Of a DNA stretch of 39,964 nt, positions 7,476 to 16,502 are shown in pieces (the stretch's first letter is position 1; each line of letters starts with the position of its first letter). This DNA is from Phycisphaeraceae bacterium. Its GTDB lineage: Bacteria; Planctomycetota; Phycisphaerae; Phycisphaerales; Phycisphaeraceae. The notes below the pieces were generated by a model that was given only the letters and a program-made list of their open reading frames with translations, did not search any database and was not told the origin of the DNA. Both the position numbers and the translations under genes were made by a program. The stretch spans positions 1-39,964 of the forward strand of contig JAJDCU010000080.1 in assembly GCA_029260655.1 (NCBI GenBank), written 5' to 3'.

Positions 7476-9569
7476 TCAGGACCGCCTGCGAACCACCCAG
7501 ACACTCAGCCCAAGCAGCAGCGCCGCGGCGGGCACCCCGATTAACAAACCCGCGCGGTGCCACCACAGCACTTCATCGCTCATCGGGTTGATCCGCGGCA
7601 CGTCCTGGGACCTGGGGCTCGCAGCGATCAGGTCTTCCAGGCCCGCCAGCCACAAGACGCTGTTGACGAACAGCTCGCTGTTAGCCGGGAAGACCAGCGC
7701 CGGGCCGTTGACCGTCAGTTGCAGACTGCTGGTGACCCGGTCTTTGGCCCACTCCGACTCGGCCACGGTGACCAGCCGCTTGCCATCTCGCTCGGACGCG
7801 ACCCCGATCAGGAACGACTCGGCGCTGTCCGCCTCGGAGAACTTCGCGTTCTGGATCGCTTGCAGCGAGGACAGATCGGTGTGGGTCCATAGCCTCCGAC
7901 CCCTCAGCTCGATCAGCGGGTGGTGGGTTGTCTGCCCGTCCTGACCGACGATGATCGGGCTGACGATCATGAAGACCCCCTGCATCCCGGCCAGGGCTTT
8001 GGTGACCGGCAGGGCCGAAGGCCAAGTGTTGACCAGGAACTGCGCGCTCGTGGCCGTCTGGCGGTTGGACTGCTGAAACTCTTCTACCACGATCCGGTCG
8101 GTCTGGGCGGTGATCTGCCAGCCGCTTAGCCATTCGGTGATGGGATTGGCCACGCCGTAAGCCGTCGCCGGGTCGTACGAGAGCATGACCATGGCGGCGT
8201 CCCCGGCCTCGATGCGCTCCTCTAACAGGTCCGCGATCTGCTGGCGTGGGTTGGCCGCCATCATCATGGGGTTGGCCATCTGCTGGCCGACTTGTGGGAG
8301 CACGATCCAGATGGTTTTCTGCCCCGGGTTAGCGGTGGGGCGCGGTAGCGGCGGTGTCGGCCCCGACTGGCTCGCCTGGCCGACGGGGTTCCACTGGCGG
8401 ACTCGGATGTCGGCGTTCTCCAAACGCTGGGACACGAGTTGGAACTGCCCCTGCGCGCCCGTCGCCGAACCGCTGCCAGATAAGACGAAAACCACCATCG
8501 GCGGCTGATCGAATGTCATGCTCATGAGCGCACCGGTGAGCATCTCCTCGATCAGGTACTGCGGCTGGGCCGGCTCGGACGCCTGGCTGGTTCGCACGCC
8601 CGGCCGCCACATGTCGCTGACCGGGATCACCTTGACACTGTCCGGACCCAGGATCGCAACCGCCTCACCGCTGGCTAGCGTGTAGAACACCTGGTCGTAT
8701 CCAGGCGCCGGCTTCGCCGACTGCATCTGCTCCAGCGGGGCCTTGAGTTTGGCCTGCGCCTGCTTGCTAAGATCGGCAAGCTCCAGCAGACGCTCTTTGG
8801 ATGCGTTGTCGACGAAGCGCGAGCGGACCAGATTTCCGACATCCAAGATGAACTTGCTGAGGGTCCTGTCGTGGCCGATCAGCACATCCTGATGGTGCTG
8901 CTTGACCGCCGTATAGTTGATCAGCACCTGCCCCAATAGTTCGTCTGCCTGCTGCCGGGCCTCCCGGGCGAACTGCTCGAACTTTTTGCACTCGGCCGAG
9001 ACCGTTTGAAACTGTTCATACGCGGGGTTCGCGGGGGGGGCGCTTTGCACCGCCAGCGCCGCGGTCGCCACTTCGATCATCCTCGCGTTGATCGGCTCAA
9101 GCTCACGCAGCGCGGCCCGGCCCTGCTGGATCGCCTCGGACACCGGATCGATTTCGTCCTTGTACGCCTGGGCGATCGCCGTCTGAAGACCCTCGGCCTG
9201 GTCCACGTCCGTCCGGGCGTCCAGGTGCTCGGCGGTCACGTTGTCGGCGTAGCGTGCGTACTCCTCGGCCAGGTCGCGCACGCGCCGGTGTACCAGCGCC
9301 GTCTGCTCATCGCGGACCTCCCCGGCGCTCGGCAATACCGTCACGATCCGGTACCCGTCATCGAGCTGATCCAGCACGGTGATTGACTGTGCCGAGAGGC
9401 TGTAGCTGCGGTTGGCGGTCAGGTCCAGGCGCAGGTACTGCCGGGCGGCGATCCAGTTGATCAGCACCACGATCCCGACCGACACGATCAACGCGACCGC
9501 GATGTTCAGACCGAACTTAATCCGGCGGACGGCTTGGGAGTCGGCAGATGATTTTTGTTTACTTCCCAT
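7476..9569 (-). CDS. GldG-like ABC-transporter auxiliary protein
   Basis: A 697-residue protein with a membrane helix near the N-terminus (residues about 19-42, LNIAVALIVSVGIVVLINW) and one at the very C-terminus (LLIGVPAAALLLGLSVWVV) followed by VRRRS. The order after the first helix, RQYLRLDLTANRSYSLSAQSITVLDQL, is the typical start of GldG-family proteins. Residues about 120-290 are rich in charged and helical sequence and look coiled-coil-like. The middle (QPPMVVFVLSGSG..) resembles the GldG alpha/beta domain. It is probably the extracytoplasmic partner of the adjacent permease and ATPase. The start ATG 9569 has GGAA 6 bases upstream. It lies 38 bases after the permease gene. Confidence 0.86.
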   Translation of the reverse strand: MGSKQKSSADSQAVRRIKFGLNIAVALIVSVGIVVLINWIAARQYLRLDLTANRSYSLSAQSITVLDQLDDGYRIVTVLPSAGEVRDEQTALVHRRVRDLAEEYARYADNVTAEHLDARTDVDQAEGLQTAIAQAYKDEIDPVSEAIQQGRAALRELEPINARMIEVATAALAVQSAPPANPAYEQFQTVSAECKKFEQFAREARQQADELLGQVLINYTAVKQHHQDVLIGHDRTLSKFILDVGNLVRSRFVDNASKERLLELADLSKQAQAKLKAPLEQMQSAKPAPGYDQVFYTLASGEAVAILGPDSVKVIPVSDMWRPGVRTSQASEPAQPQYLIEEMLTGALMSMTFDQPPMVVFVLSGSGSATGAQGQFQLVSQRLENADIRVRQWNPVGQASQSGPTPPLPRPTANPGQKTIWIVLPQVGQQMANPMMMAANPRQQIADLLEERIEAGDAAMVMLSYDPATAYGVANPITEWLSGWQITAQTDRIVVEEFQQSNRQTATSAQFLVNTWPSALPVTKALAGMQGVFMIVSPIIVGQDGQTTHHPLIELRGRRLWTHTDLSSLQAIQNAKFSEADSAESFLIGVASERDGKRLVTVAESEWAKDRVTSSLQLTVNGPALVFPANSELFVNSVLWLAGLEDLIAASPRSQDVPRINPMSDEVLWWHRAGLLIGVPAAALLLGLSVWVVRRRS

Positions 9570-9607
9570 ATCGGTTCCGCATGGAATGACCCGGGCCGCT
9601 TAACGGG

Positions 9608-10330
9608 CTAACGCCAGCGCCGGCTCTGCAATGTCAGTGTGGCAAAAAACAGGAACAGGCCGATCCCGCTAACGAAAAACACGACCCGGCCAAGATCGAT
9701 CAACCCCTTGGCGAAGTCGGCGTACTGCTCGTAGATATTCAGGTAGAACAGCCCCTGCTTGACCCAGTCATACAACCAGTCGTTCTGCGCCAGGTAAGAG
9801 CTCAGGTAGGTAAGCGCCAGGATGATGAAGATGGTGACGATGAACGCGATGATCTGGTTCTGCGTCGTCGCCGAGGCGAAGGTTCCGATGGCCAGGTACA
9901 GCCCGCCGACCAGCAGCAGCCCCAGGACCCCGGTGACGATCGGGCCGAGGTCCGGGTCCGCATTGAACGCCAGGACGCCGGCCAGGACGATCAGCGGCGC
10001 CAGCAACGAAAGCAGGAAGCCCATCGCCCCCAGCCATTTGCCCAGCACGACCTGGGTGTCGCTGATCGGCAGGGTCATCAACGGTTCGATCGTGCCCGAG
10101 CGGTACTCCTCGCTGAGAAGCCTCATGCTGATCGCCGGGACCAGGAAGATCATCAGCACCGCTACGGAGCTGAACACGCCGCGCATCTCCGCCGGGGCGC
10201 CGGGGTAGAAAGAGACCCTTAAGAACAGCAACACCGTGCTGAGGCCAAATAGACCCAGCACGACGTAGGCGATCGGTGAGAAGAACAGGCTGGTCAGCTC
10301 ACGTTTGGCGATGGTCAGGACGTGGGGCAT
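9608..10330 (-). CDS. ABC-2 type permease, GldF-like
   Basis: A 240-residue integral membrane protein with about six hydrophobic segments. It begins with the typical cytoplasmic elbow MPHVLTIAKRELTSLFFSPIAYVVLG and contains the ABC-2/GldF signature SMRLLSEEYRSGTIEPLMTLPIS. It forms the membrane channel for the ATPase gene immediately upstream (33-base gap) and works with the GldG-like and DUF4340 proteins downstream. No Shine-Dalgarno sequence is visible: the gap is C-rich on the coding strand, so translation may be coupled or lead by another route. In Bacteroidetes, GldA/F/G take part in gliding motility; in other phyla the role is unknown, so no gene symbol is given. Confidence 0.9.
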   Translation of the reverse strand: MPHVLTIAKRELTSLFFSPIAYVVLGLFGLSTVLLFLRVSFYPGAPAEMRGVFSSVAVLMIFLVPAISMRLLSEEYRSGTIEPLMTLPISDTQVVLGKWLGAMGFLLSLLAPLIVLAGVLAFNADPDLGPIVTGVLGLLLVGGLYLAIGTFASATTQNQIIAFIVTIFIILALTYLSSYLAQNDWLYDWVKQGLFYLNIYEQYADFAKGLIDLGRVVFFVSGIGLFLFFATLTLQSRRWR

Positions 10331-10334
10331 GGTT

Positions 10335-10357
10335 GGGGTTAGGGTTTGGGGTTTAGG
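10335..10357 (+). other. G-quadruplex-capable, telomere-like G-run in an operon gap
   Basis: Four G tracts (GGGG, GGG, GGGG, GGG) are separated by TTA, TTT and TTTA within 23 bases, in the gap between the ATPase and permease genes. The G-rich strand is opposite to the coding strand, so the mRNA is C-rich here and lacks a ribosome site. Confidence 0.5.
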
Positions 10358-10363
10358 GATTGG

Positions 10364-11320
10364 TCAGGCGGTGGCGGCGGCTGGCGCGTCGCCGGGCTCT
10401 CGGAACAGTTGCAGGTAGTAGTCTTCGAGGTTGGCTTTTCGGCGGGTCACTTCGCGGATCGGCCAGCCCTTGTCAGTGACCGCTTTCACCAGCGACTGGC
10501 GCAGGTCCTTGTCACCTTCGGGCGTGACCTCGGCGTGGCACCACCCGTCGTGGGGTGTAGTCTGAACCTCGCTGACGCCTGTCACCTGGCGCAGCGCCGC
10601 GCTCAAAGCGTCTGCCTGGGCCTGCACATCCACCAGCACGCGCGAGCCACCGACGACCCGGCCGCAAAGCTCGTCCGGCGCACCGTCCGCGACCAACTCG
10701 CCTTCCTTGAGGATCAGCACGCGGTCCACCGTCTTCTCGATCTCCGCGAGGATGTGGCTGCTGAGCAGGATGGTATGTTTCTTGCGCAGCTCGGCGATCA
10801 ACTCGCGGAAGTGGGTGATCTGGTCCGGGTCCAGCCCGGCGGTCGGCTCATCCAGGAACAGGACCGCCGGCTCGTGCAATAGTGCCTGCGCCAGGCCGAC
10901 TCGCTGGCGGTTGCCCTTGGAGAGTTGCCCGATCAGCCGTCGGCGGATGTGGCTAAGCCCGCAGCGGTCGCAGACCTCGCCGATCCTGCGAACGCGATCC
11001 GGTCGGGTCATGTCCAGCAGCTTGCCGCGGTAGTCCAGGTATTCTTCGACGCGCATCTCCGGGTACAACGGCGTCGACTCCGGCAGGTACCCGATCGTGG
11101 CCCGCGCCGCTTCGGACGCCTTGAGTACATCGTGTCCCGCGATCGACGCCGAGCCGGAGGTTGGCGGCAGGTACCCGGTGAGGATGCGCAGCGTCGTGGA
11201 TTTGCCCGCGCCGTTAGGCCCGAGGAACCCGACGACCTGACCCTTTGGGATCGAAAAAGTCAGCCCGCCCACGGCACGGGTCGGCCCGAACCACTTGACC
11301 AACTGATCGGCATGAATCAT
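10364..11320 (-). CDS. ABC transporter ATP-binding protein, GldA-like
   Basis: A 318-residue ATPase with Walker A (GPNGAGKS), Q-loop region GYLPESTPLYPEM, signature LSKGNRQRVGLAQALLHEP, Walker B with catalytic Glu (VLFLDEPTAGLDP) and the H-loop (LLSSHILAEIEKT). The C-terminal 90 residues form the regulatory extension seen in ABC-2 exporters. ATG 11320 (MIHADQLVKWFG) fits the family start and has AAGGGA about 6 bases upstream; the frame extends to 11365 but without a better site. It is the first gene of the operon with the permease, GldG-like and DUF4340 genes. Confidence 0.92.
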   Translation of the reverse strand: MIHADQLVKWFGPTRAVGGLTFSIPKGQVVGFLGPNGAGKSTTLRILTGYLPPTSGSASIAGHDVLKASEAARATIGYLPESTPLYPEMRVEEYLDYRGKLLDMTRPDRVRRIGEVCDRCGLSHIRRRLIGQLSKGNRQRVGLAQALLHEPAVLFLDEPTAGLDPDQITHFRELIAELRKKHTILLSSHILAEIEKTVDRVLILKEGELVADGAPDELCGRVVGGSRVLVDVQAQADALSAALRQVTGVSEVQTTPHDGWCHAEVTPEGDKDLRQSLVKAVTDKGWPIREVTRRKANLEDYYLQLFREPGDAPAAATA

Positions 11321-11366
11321 GTGGAATCCCTTGAGCGCCATCGTCCAGCCCGTTGCGGGCCGCAAT

Positions 11367-11395
11367 AGTCTGACCTACCAGGCCGCCGGGGTCAA
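11367..11395 (-). promoter_or_regulatory. Probable promoter of the Gld-type ABC operon
   Basis: On the minus strand TTGACC (11390-11395) and CAGACT (11367-11372) are 17 bases apart. They sit in the divergent gap, about 45 bases upstream of the ATPase start. Confidence 0.5.
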
Positions 11396-11456
11396 GGTTC
11401 GCCAGCGGTTGGGAGGCGCAGGTCGCGCAGGTGTAGCCTTAGGGCTTTTTCATGGC

Positions 11457-11462
11457 TATAAT
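11457..11462 (+). promoter_or_regulatory. Perfect -10 box TATAAT before the second ABC system
   Basis: TATAAT lies 45 bases upstream of the ATPase ATG at 11508. The best -35 candidate 17 bases upstream is poor (TAGCCT, 11434-11439), so an activator may be needed. The plus- and minus-strand promoters of this gap are about 60 bases apart. Confidence 0.5.
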
Positions 11463-11507
11463 CATGTAACAGTTCTAGGCATTTGAGTCGTGTGATCGGG
11501 GTGTTGC

Positions 11508-12431
11508 ATGAGTGAATCGGTATCCGTGGGTCTGGACACATCGTGCGATATCACGATCGAAGGCATGTACCGGCATTTCGGGCGGATCAAAGCCCTGCGC
11601 GGGTTGGACCTTCAAGTCCGTCGTGGCGCGATCTTCGGGTTGATCGGCAACAACGGCGCAGGCAAAACTACCGCGATCCACTGCATGCTTGGGCTGATCC
11701 CGCCGCACGACGGATCGGTTCGGATCCTGGGGCTCGACCCGATCAAGCGCCGCGTGGATGTGCTACGCCAGGTCGGGTTCTTCCCCGAGCGGGATGCGCC
11801 CTATGAGTGGATGCGGCTAAGCACGCTGTTCAAGGTCGGCGAGCTTGCCTACAAAGACTGGGATCCCAAGCTGTGCGACGACCTGTGCGGCCGGTTCAAG
11901 ATCGACCCGCGCAAGAAGGTCAAGGAGCTATCCAAGGGGATGGTTGCCAAGGCGAAGCTGGTGTACGCGATGTCGCACCGGCCGGCGTGCATGGTGATGG
12001 ACGAGCCGACCAGCGGGCTGGACCCCGGGGCCCGGTATGAGCTGCTTGAGATGATCCGCGTGCTTTCCGAGGAGCGCCGCGTCACAACGCTATTGTCGTC
12101 ACACAACCTGGGCGACATCGAGGGGATCGCCACGGACGTCGGTGTGCTCCACGAGGGCCAGCTCATCTTTGACTCGAAGATGGACCGTGCCCAGAAGGGT
12201 TTTGAACTGATCGATGTCAACGGCGAGGCTGGCGAAGCCCTGGACGGTTTGGCGGCGTCAGCCTCGGTCGCCCGGCGCAACGGCGACCGCGCCCAGTACC
12301 TGCCTCCTAAGGACGACGGCGAGCTGTTCCAACAGGCACTAGCCAAGCTGCCCGATTCGGCGGTCAGTCGCAGGCAACTGTCGCTGTTCGAGCTGTTCCA
12401 TTTCCTGACCACCACGGACCTGATGGAGTAA
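11508..12431 (+). CDS. ABC transporter ATP-binding protein
   Basis: A 307-residue ATPase with Walker A GNNGAGKT, signature LSKGMVAKAKLVYAMSHRP, Walker B with catalytic Glu (CMVMDEPTSGLDPG) and H-loop (LLSSHNLGDIEG). It belongs to the CcmA/NatA-like class serving ABC-2 permeases. Its signature (LSKGM) and its N-terminal region after Walker A (IHCMLGLIPPHDGSVRILG) resemble the YtrB/EcsA-type ATPases. The C-terminal tail of about 90 residues is of unknown function. The next gene starts 6 bases after its stop, so the two are one operon. The start ATG 11508 is preceded by a G-rich weak ribosome site. Confidence 0.92.
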   Translation: MSESVSVGLDTSCDITIEGMYRHFGRIKALRGLDLQVRRGAIFGLIGNNGAGKTTAIHCMLGLIPPHDGSVRILGLDPIKRRVDVLRQVGFFPERDAPYEWMRLSTLFKVGELAYKDWDPKLCDDLCGRFKIDPRKKVKELSKGMVAKAKLVYAMSHRPACMVMDEPTSGLDPGARYELLEMIRVLSEERRVTTLLSSHNLGDIEGIATDVGVLHEGQLIFDSKMDRAQKGFELIDVNGEAGEALDGLAASASVARRNGDRAQYLPPKDDGELFQQALAKLPDSAVSRRQLSLFELFHFLTTTDLME

Positions 12432-12436
12432 CCACG

Positions 12437-14581
12437 ATGCGCAGCGGACTCGCCAGGTTCATTCACCCGATGGTGCTGATCGAGTACCACCAGTCCAAGC
12501 GGCACCTGCTGATCGCCTTGGCCGTGTTGGCGCTGATCGCCGTGGCGCTTCGGCTGTGGATGGGGGTGTTTGGCGTCGTGGTCGGTATCTTCATCGTGAT
12601 TCCCAACGTGGGCGTGGGCCTGGGTGTCGGCACGTTTCACGAGGAGATATCCAAAGGACAGCTCCGCTATCTCTACGGGATGCCGATGCGCTGGTCGACG
12701 GTCTGGTGGATCAAGCAGGCGTCGGCGGTGCTGTGTCTGTTGCTGGTGGCGGCGATGGTCTCGTCGATCATCCTGGTCGGTAACAACGACTGGCTGGCGC
12801 CATTTGCACAGGCGTTTCCCGACCAGACGCAGGCGTCTGTGAATTGGGAGTTCATCACCGGGTCGTTGATCTACTCTTTCTTATCGTATGGGCTTGGGAT
12901 TTTCACGATCTCGGTCTGCCGATCCGCCAAGCTCGCGAACCTGATCGCCGCGGGATTGATCTACCTGCCGCTTGCGGTGTTGGCCTTTATCTGCCTGCGG
13001 TTTGGGTTGGTTCCGGACATCTACGCCGTGGCGGCGATGTTTGCAAGCGGTCTGACGGTGCTGCTGGTCGGGTCGTTCGTGCTCTTTTGCAGACGGAATC
13101 CGTTGGTAGACACGCCCTGGCGTCAGCGCGGGATCGCGGCGATCTTTATCGTGCTCGCCGGGCTATTCTTTGTCGGCGCCGGGTTTGCCGCTGACTTTAT
13201 GGGGGCCCAATTCAGGCAGCTTCACCGGCAGGCAAACAGCTTCTATCCCAGCCCCGACGGCCAGAGCCTGGCGCTGGACATCAGCGACGGCGTGCTGTCC
13301 TACGGCCTGGTCATCGACTTAAACGGCAAGGTCCTCACCGACCTGGGCAGGGGGATCGCGCCGGTACGGGATGTGGGGCTCGCCTGGCGTCCCGGGACGG
13401 ACCAGGTCCTCTGCGAACCCAGATCGTTGTGGGACCAGCTAAGACCGTTGGGTGCGTTCAGCCCCGCGTACGAGAGGCGGGTCTTGATCGATTCGGTCAC
13501 CGGCGAACACTCCCCGGTGCGGGTCGATCTGGAAAACGAGTTCGGGCGTGTACTGTACCTTTCACATTGGAGCGCTGACGGACGATCGCTGATCGGCAGA
13601 GACAGGGTTCCTGGCCCCGAAGGCGAGGGTTACGGTAGTTACATCAACCAGGCGGTGGTGTTTGACGTCGACCAGGCCCGGGGCAGGCGGATCTCACTGC
13701 GTGAATCGGTGGTTGATGCGTCCGCAGAAGTGGGTGCGGGAGGTGTGGTCCTGCTGAAGTACGACACCTATGGCGGTGATGATGAGCCTTGGGCCGAGGT
13801 GGTTGATCTGGATGACGATTCTCGCAAGCGCGTCACGCTCCCCTTGGATACCGAGACTTGGGAACTGAGCCCGGGTTACAACAAGGCCCTGGCCGTGGTC
13901 AAGGTGATCGACGATCAGGGCGTGGGCTACCGCGTGTTGCTGTTCGGCTTTGAGGGGGAAGAACCGATGACAGTTCTAGATAAGGACCAACTCCCGCGCA
14001 TCAGTACGCAAGAGGCGCTGCGGAGCCGGGGTGGCTATAACCCGGTAGGGGCTTATTTTCTCGGCGACGGCCGATGGCTGCTTGTTACCATCACCGGTGA
14101 AGATAGCGAGGCCCGGGTGGAGCATCTCCTGTTCGATTCAGAGACCGGCGAGCGTCTGGACGTCGACCTGGGCTTTATGGAAACATACGGCCAGCAACCG
14201 ATCCTCTCCCCGGACCACCAGACATGGCTGTATGTCAATTCCTTCGGCGGGAGCTACTACGGCTACGGGGATGATGATCCCGACGAGCCGGTTACAACAA
14301 CAATCGTAGCCCACGCGCCCTTCCAATCAGGCGCCACGGAGCCGTTCGAACAGACTTTCCCAGGCTATATCAACGGTATCCACTTTCTTGACAACGATAC
14401 GGTGGTGTTTGTTCTGATGACTCCGACCGATCGTGGCGTGGGATTCACGGCCCCCCAGAAGTCAAACCTTCTGCGGATGGACATCCCAAGCGGCGAGTTG
14501 TATCGGCTGTACCCGGACCCGGGATCTGTCGAGCCAGACGACCTGGAGCCGGACCTGCTGGCTGGCGTCAGGACGCGCTGA
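12437..14581 (+). CDS. ABC-2-like permease fused to a large propeller-like extracytoplasmic domain
   Basis: A 714-residue protein. The first 255 residues hold about seven hydrophobic helices, starting with LLIALAVLALIAVALRLWMG, and the last is GIAAIFIVLAGLFFVGAGFA. The remaining 460 residues are soluble and beta-rich, with repeated blocks reminiscent of WD40 or TolB-like propellers (FYPSPDGQSLALDIS, YLSHWSADGRSLIGRD, PILSPDHQTWLYVNSFGG). Seven helices with the N-terminus inside put the propeller outside the membrane. GGAG overlaps the stop of the ATPase gene and gives a good ribosome site for ATG 12437. The ATPase-permease pairing is clear; the role of the propeller (cargo binding or sensing) is inference. 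The 3' end overlaps the recQ end by 14 bases. Confidence 0.82.
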   Translation: MRSGLARFIHPMVLIEYHQSKRHLLIALAVLALIAVALRLWMGVFGVVVGIFIVIPNVGVGLGVGTFHEEISKGQLRYLYGMPMRWSTVWWIKQASAVLCLLLVAAMVSSIILVGNNDWLAPFAQAFPDQTQASVNWEFITGSLIYSFLSYGLGIFTISVCRSAKLANLIAAGLIYLPLAVLAFICLRFGLVPDIYAVAAMFASGLTVLLVGSFVLFCRRNPLVDTPWRQRGIAAIFIVLAGLFFVGAGFAADFMGAQFRQLHRQANSFYPSPDGQSLALDISDGVLSYGLVIDLNGKVLTDLGRGIAPVRDVGLAWRPGTDQVLCEPRSLWDQLRPLGAFSPAYERRVLIDSVTGEHSPVRVDLENEFGRVLYLSHWSADGRSLIGRDRVPGPEGEGYGSYINQAVVFDVDQARGRRISLRESVVDASAEVGAGGVVLLKYDTYGGDDEPWAEVVDLDDDSRKRVTLPLDTETWELSPGYNKALAVVKVIDDQGVGYRVLLFGFEGEEPMTVLDKDQLPRISTQEALRSRGGYNPVGAYFLGDGRWLLVTITGEDSEARVEHLLFDSETGERLDVDLGFMETYGQQPILSPDHQTWLYVNSFGGSYYGYGDDDPDEPVTTTIVAHAPFQSGATEPFEQTFPGYINGIHFLDNDTVVFVLMTPTDRGVGFTAPQKSNLLRMDIPSGELYRLYPDPGSVEPDDLEPDLLAGVRTR

Positions 14582-16427
14582 TCACCGCCATAAACTTCGG
14601 GCCGTAGCGTTTTAGTTTGGTCTGGCCTACGCCGGGGATATCCAGGAAGTCGGTGTCGGTGGTGGGGCGGTTGCGGGCCATGGCGCGGAGGGCGAGGTCG
14701 CCGAAGACGACGTAGGGGGGGACGTTCTGGTCGGCGGCGAGGGTTCGGCGGAGATTTCTCAAGTCCTCGAAGAGCGCTTGGTCGGCGTCGGTGAGTGGGC
14801 TGTCGTCTACGGCCGAAGATGAACGCCGGGGCTTTGGGGCAGTGCGCGTGGGGGTGGCGCGGCTGAGCGTGATCTCGACGTTTTCGTCGCCTTTGAGGAT
14901 CGGTCTGCTTGCGGGGGTCAAGTGTGCGGTGCGGAACTCGTCGGCGGTCAGCGCCAGCTTGTCTTGGCGGATCAGTGCGTCGGCGAGTTGGCTCCAATAG
15001 GGCTTGGGCTTGTCCTTGCCGATGCCGTGGACGGTGAGTTGGTCGTGCTTGTAGTCCATGACGCGCTGGGCCTTGGAGCCGCGCAGGACGTCGATGACGT
15101 AGCCCAGGCCAAAGCGCTGATCGGTGCGGGCGACCGCCGAGAGCAGCTTCTGGGCGTCTTCGGTGGCGTCGGTGAGTACGGGGGGTTTGCGGCAGTTGTC
15201 GCAGTGGCCGCAGTCGCCTGGGTGTTCTTCGCCGAAGTGGCCCATGAGCGGGACGCATCGGCAGGCGGTGGCGTGGGCGAAGGTGGCGACCTTGTCGAGC
15301 TGCTCGTAGGCGTGTGCCTTTTCCTTTTCGTCGGTCTTCTGCTCGATGAAGTATTCGATCTTAGCGCGGTCGGCGGGTGAGTAGAAGAGGATGCAGTCGG
15401 CTTCGAGCCCGTCGCGTCCGGCCCGGCCGGTCTCCTGGTAATAGCCTTCGAGGTGGCGGGGCATGTCGGCGTGGATGACGAAGCGCACGTCCGGCTTGTC
15501 GATCCCCATACCAAAGGCGATGGTGGCGACGATGACGCGGGTGTCGCCGTAGATGAAGTCGTGTTGGTTGCGTTTGCGTTCCCCGTTTTCGAGTCCGGCG
15601 TGGTAGGGCAGGGCGGTGACGCCGCGGGCGCTGAGCTTCTGCGCGATCCGGTCGACGCGTGCCCGGCTCTGGCAGTAGATGATGCCTTCGTCATCCGGGT
15701 GATCGGCCAGGTATTCAACGATCTGCTGGAAGGACTGCTGCTTGGGTCGGACCTCGGAGTAGAGGTTGGTGCGTTCGAACCCGCCGTGGTGGATCGCCGG
15801 GTCGCGCAGGTGAAGCATTTTGACGATGTCGTTGGCGACGCGCGGGGTGGCGGTGGCGGTCAGGGCGATCAGCGGGGTGTCCTTGAACCGGCCCCCGAAG
15901 CCTGCGCGCAGCGTGCCGAGCTGGCGGTATTCGGGTCTAAAGTCGTGGCCCCATTCGCTGATGCAGTGTGCCTCGTCGATGGCGAATCGGTTGACGTTGA
16001 GCCTGCTCAGCAGACGCCGACCCGCGCCGCTGATCAGACGCTCGGGGGCCATGTAAATCAGGTCGTACTTGCCGTCGAGGGCTTGTTGTTCGCGGCGGGC
16101 GGCCTCGGCGGGGTCGAGCGTCGAGTTCAGCAGGGTCGCCTGAACGCCGTTGGCTTGCAGCAATTCGACCTGGTTCTGCATCAGCGCGATCAGCGGGCAG
16201 ATCACGACGGTCGTCCCCTCGCCGCAGACGGCCGGGAGCTGGTAGCAAAGGCTTTTGCCCCCTCCGGTGGGCATGACCACGAATACGTCCCGCTGGGCCA
16301 GCGCATCGGCGACCGCCCGGTCCTGGATCGGCCTAAGCCGGTCGTGCCCGAAATACGCCTTGAGCAGGTCTATCAGGCGGTTGTCCTGTTTGGCACCGAT
16401 ATTCTCCGCGGTTTCGGGCATCGCCAT
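14568..16427 (-). CDS. recQ: ATP-dependent DNA helicase RecQ
   Basis: A 619-residue 3'-5' helicase of the RecQ family for recombination and replication-fork repair. Visible elements in order: the RecQ motif 0 (AYFGHDRLRPIQ), Walker A (MPTGGGKSLCYQLPA), DEAH box with aromatic-rich loop (IDEAHCISEWGHDFRPEY), motif VI (QETGRAGRDG), a zinc-binding set of cysteines (CRCVPLMGHFG..CGHCDNC), a winged-helix RQC region, a Ser/Pro/Arg-rich linker, and a C-terminal HRDC domain ending IPGVGQTKLKRYGPKF. The length equals the usual 600-620. Start MAMPETAENIG at 16427; the ribosome site is weak. The stop overlaps the tail of the convergent permease gene by 14 bases. Confidence 0.96.
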   Translation of the reverse strand: MAMPETAENIGAKQDNRLIDLLKAYFGHDRLRPIQDRAVADALAQRDVFVVMPTGGGKSLCYQLPAVCGEGTTVVICPLIALMQNQVELLQANGVQATLLNSTLDPAEAARREQQALDGKYDLIYMAPERLISGAGRRLLSRLNVNRFAIDEAHCISEWGHDFRPEYRQLGTLRAGFGGRFKDTPLIALTATATPRVANDIVKMLHLRDPAIHHGGFERTNLYSEVRPKQQSFQQIVEYLADHPDDEGIIYCQSRARVDRIAQKLSARGVTALPYHAGLENGERKRNQHDFIYGDTRVIVATIAFGMGIDKPDVRFVIHADMPRHLEGYYQETGRAGRDGLEADCILFYSPADRAKIEYFIEQKTDEKEKAHAYEQLDKVATFAHATACRCVPLMGHFGEEHPGDCGHCDNCRKPPVLTDATEDAQKLLSAVARTDQRFGLGYVIDVLRGSKAQRVMDYKHDQLTVHGIGKDKPKPYWSQLADALIRQDKLALTADEFRTAHLTPASRPILKGDENVEITLSRATPTRTAPKPRRSSSAVDDSPLTDADQALFEDLRNLRRTLAADQNVPPYVVFGDLALRAMARNRPTTDTDFLDIPGVGQTKLKRYGPKFMAVISAS

Positions 16428-16502
16428 ACCGGCCAGCCTACCCGATCCGGCCTTTGATTACAGCCTGGCCGCGGGGTTGCCGATGGGATATCCATATGCC
16501 CC

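Noticed and set aside
10331-10360. Telomere or chromosome-end repeat (GGGTTTAGGG-like)
   Set aside because: Only one short run, inside an operon; it is far too short and has gene context on both sides.
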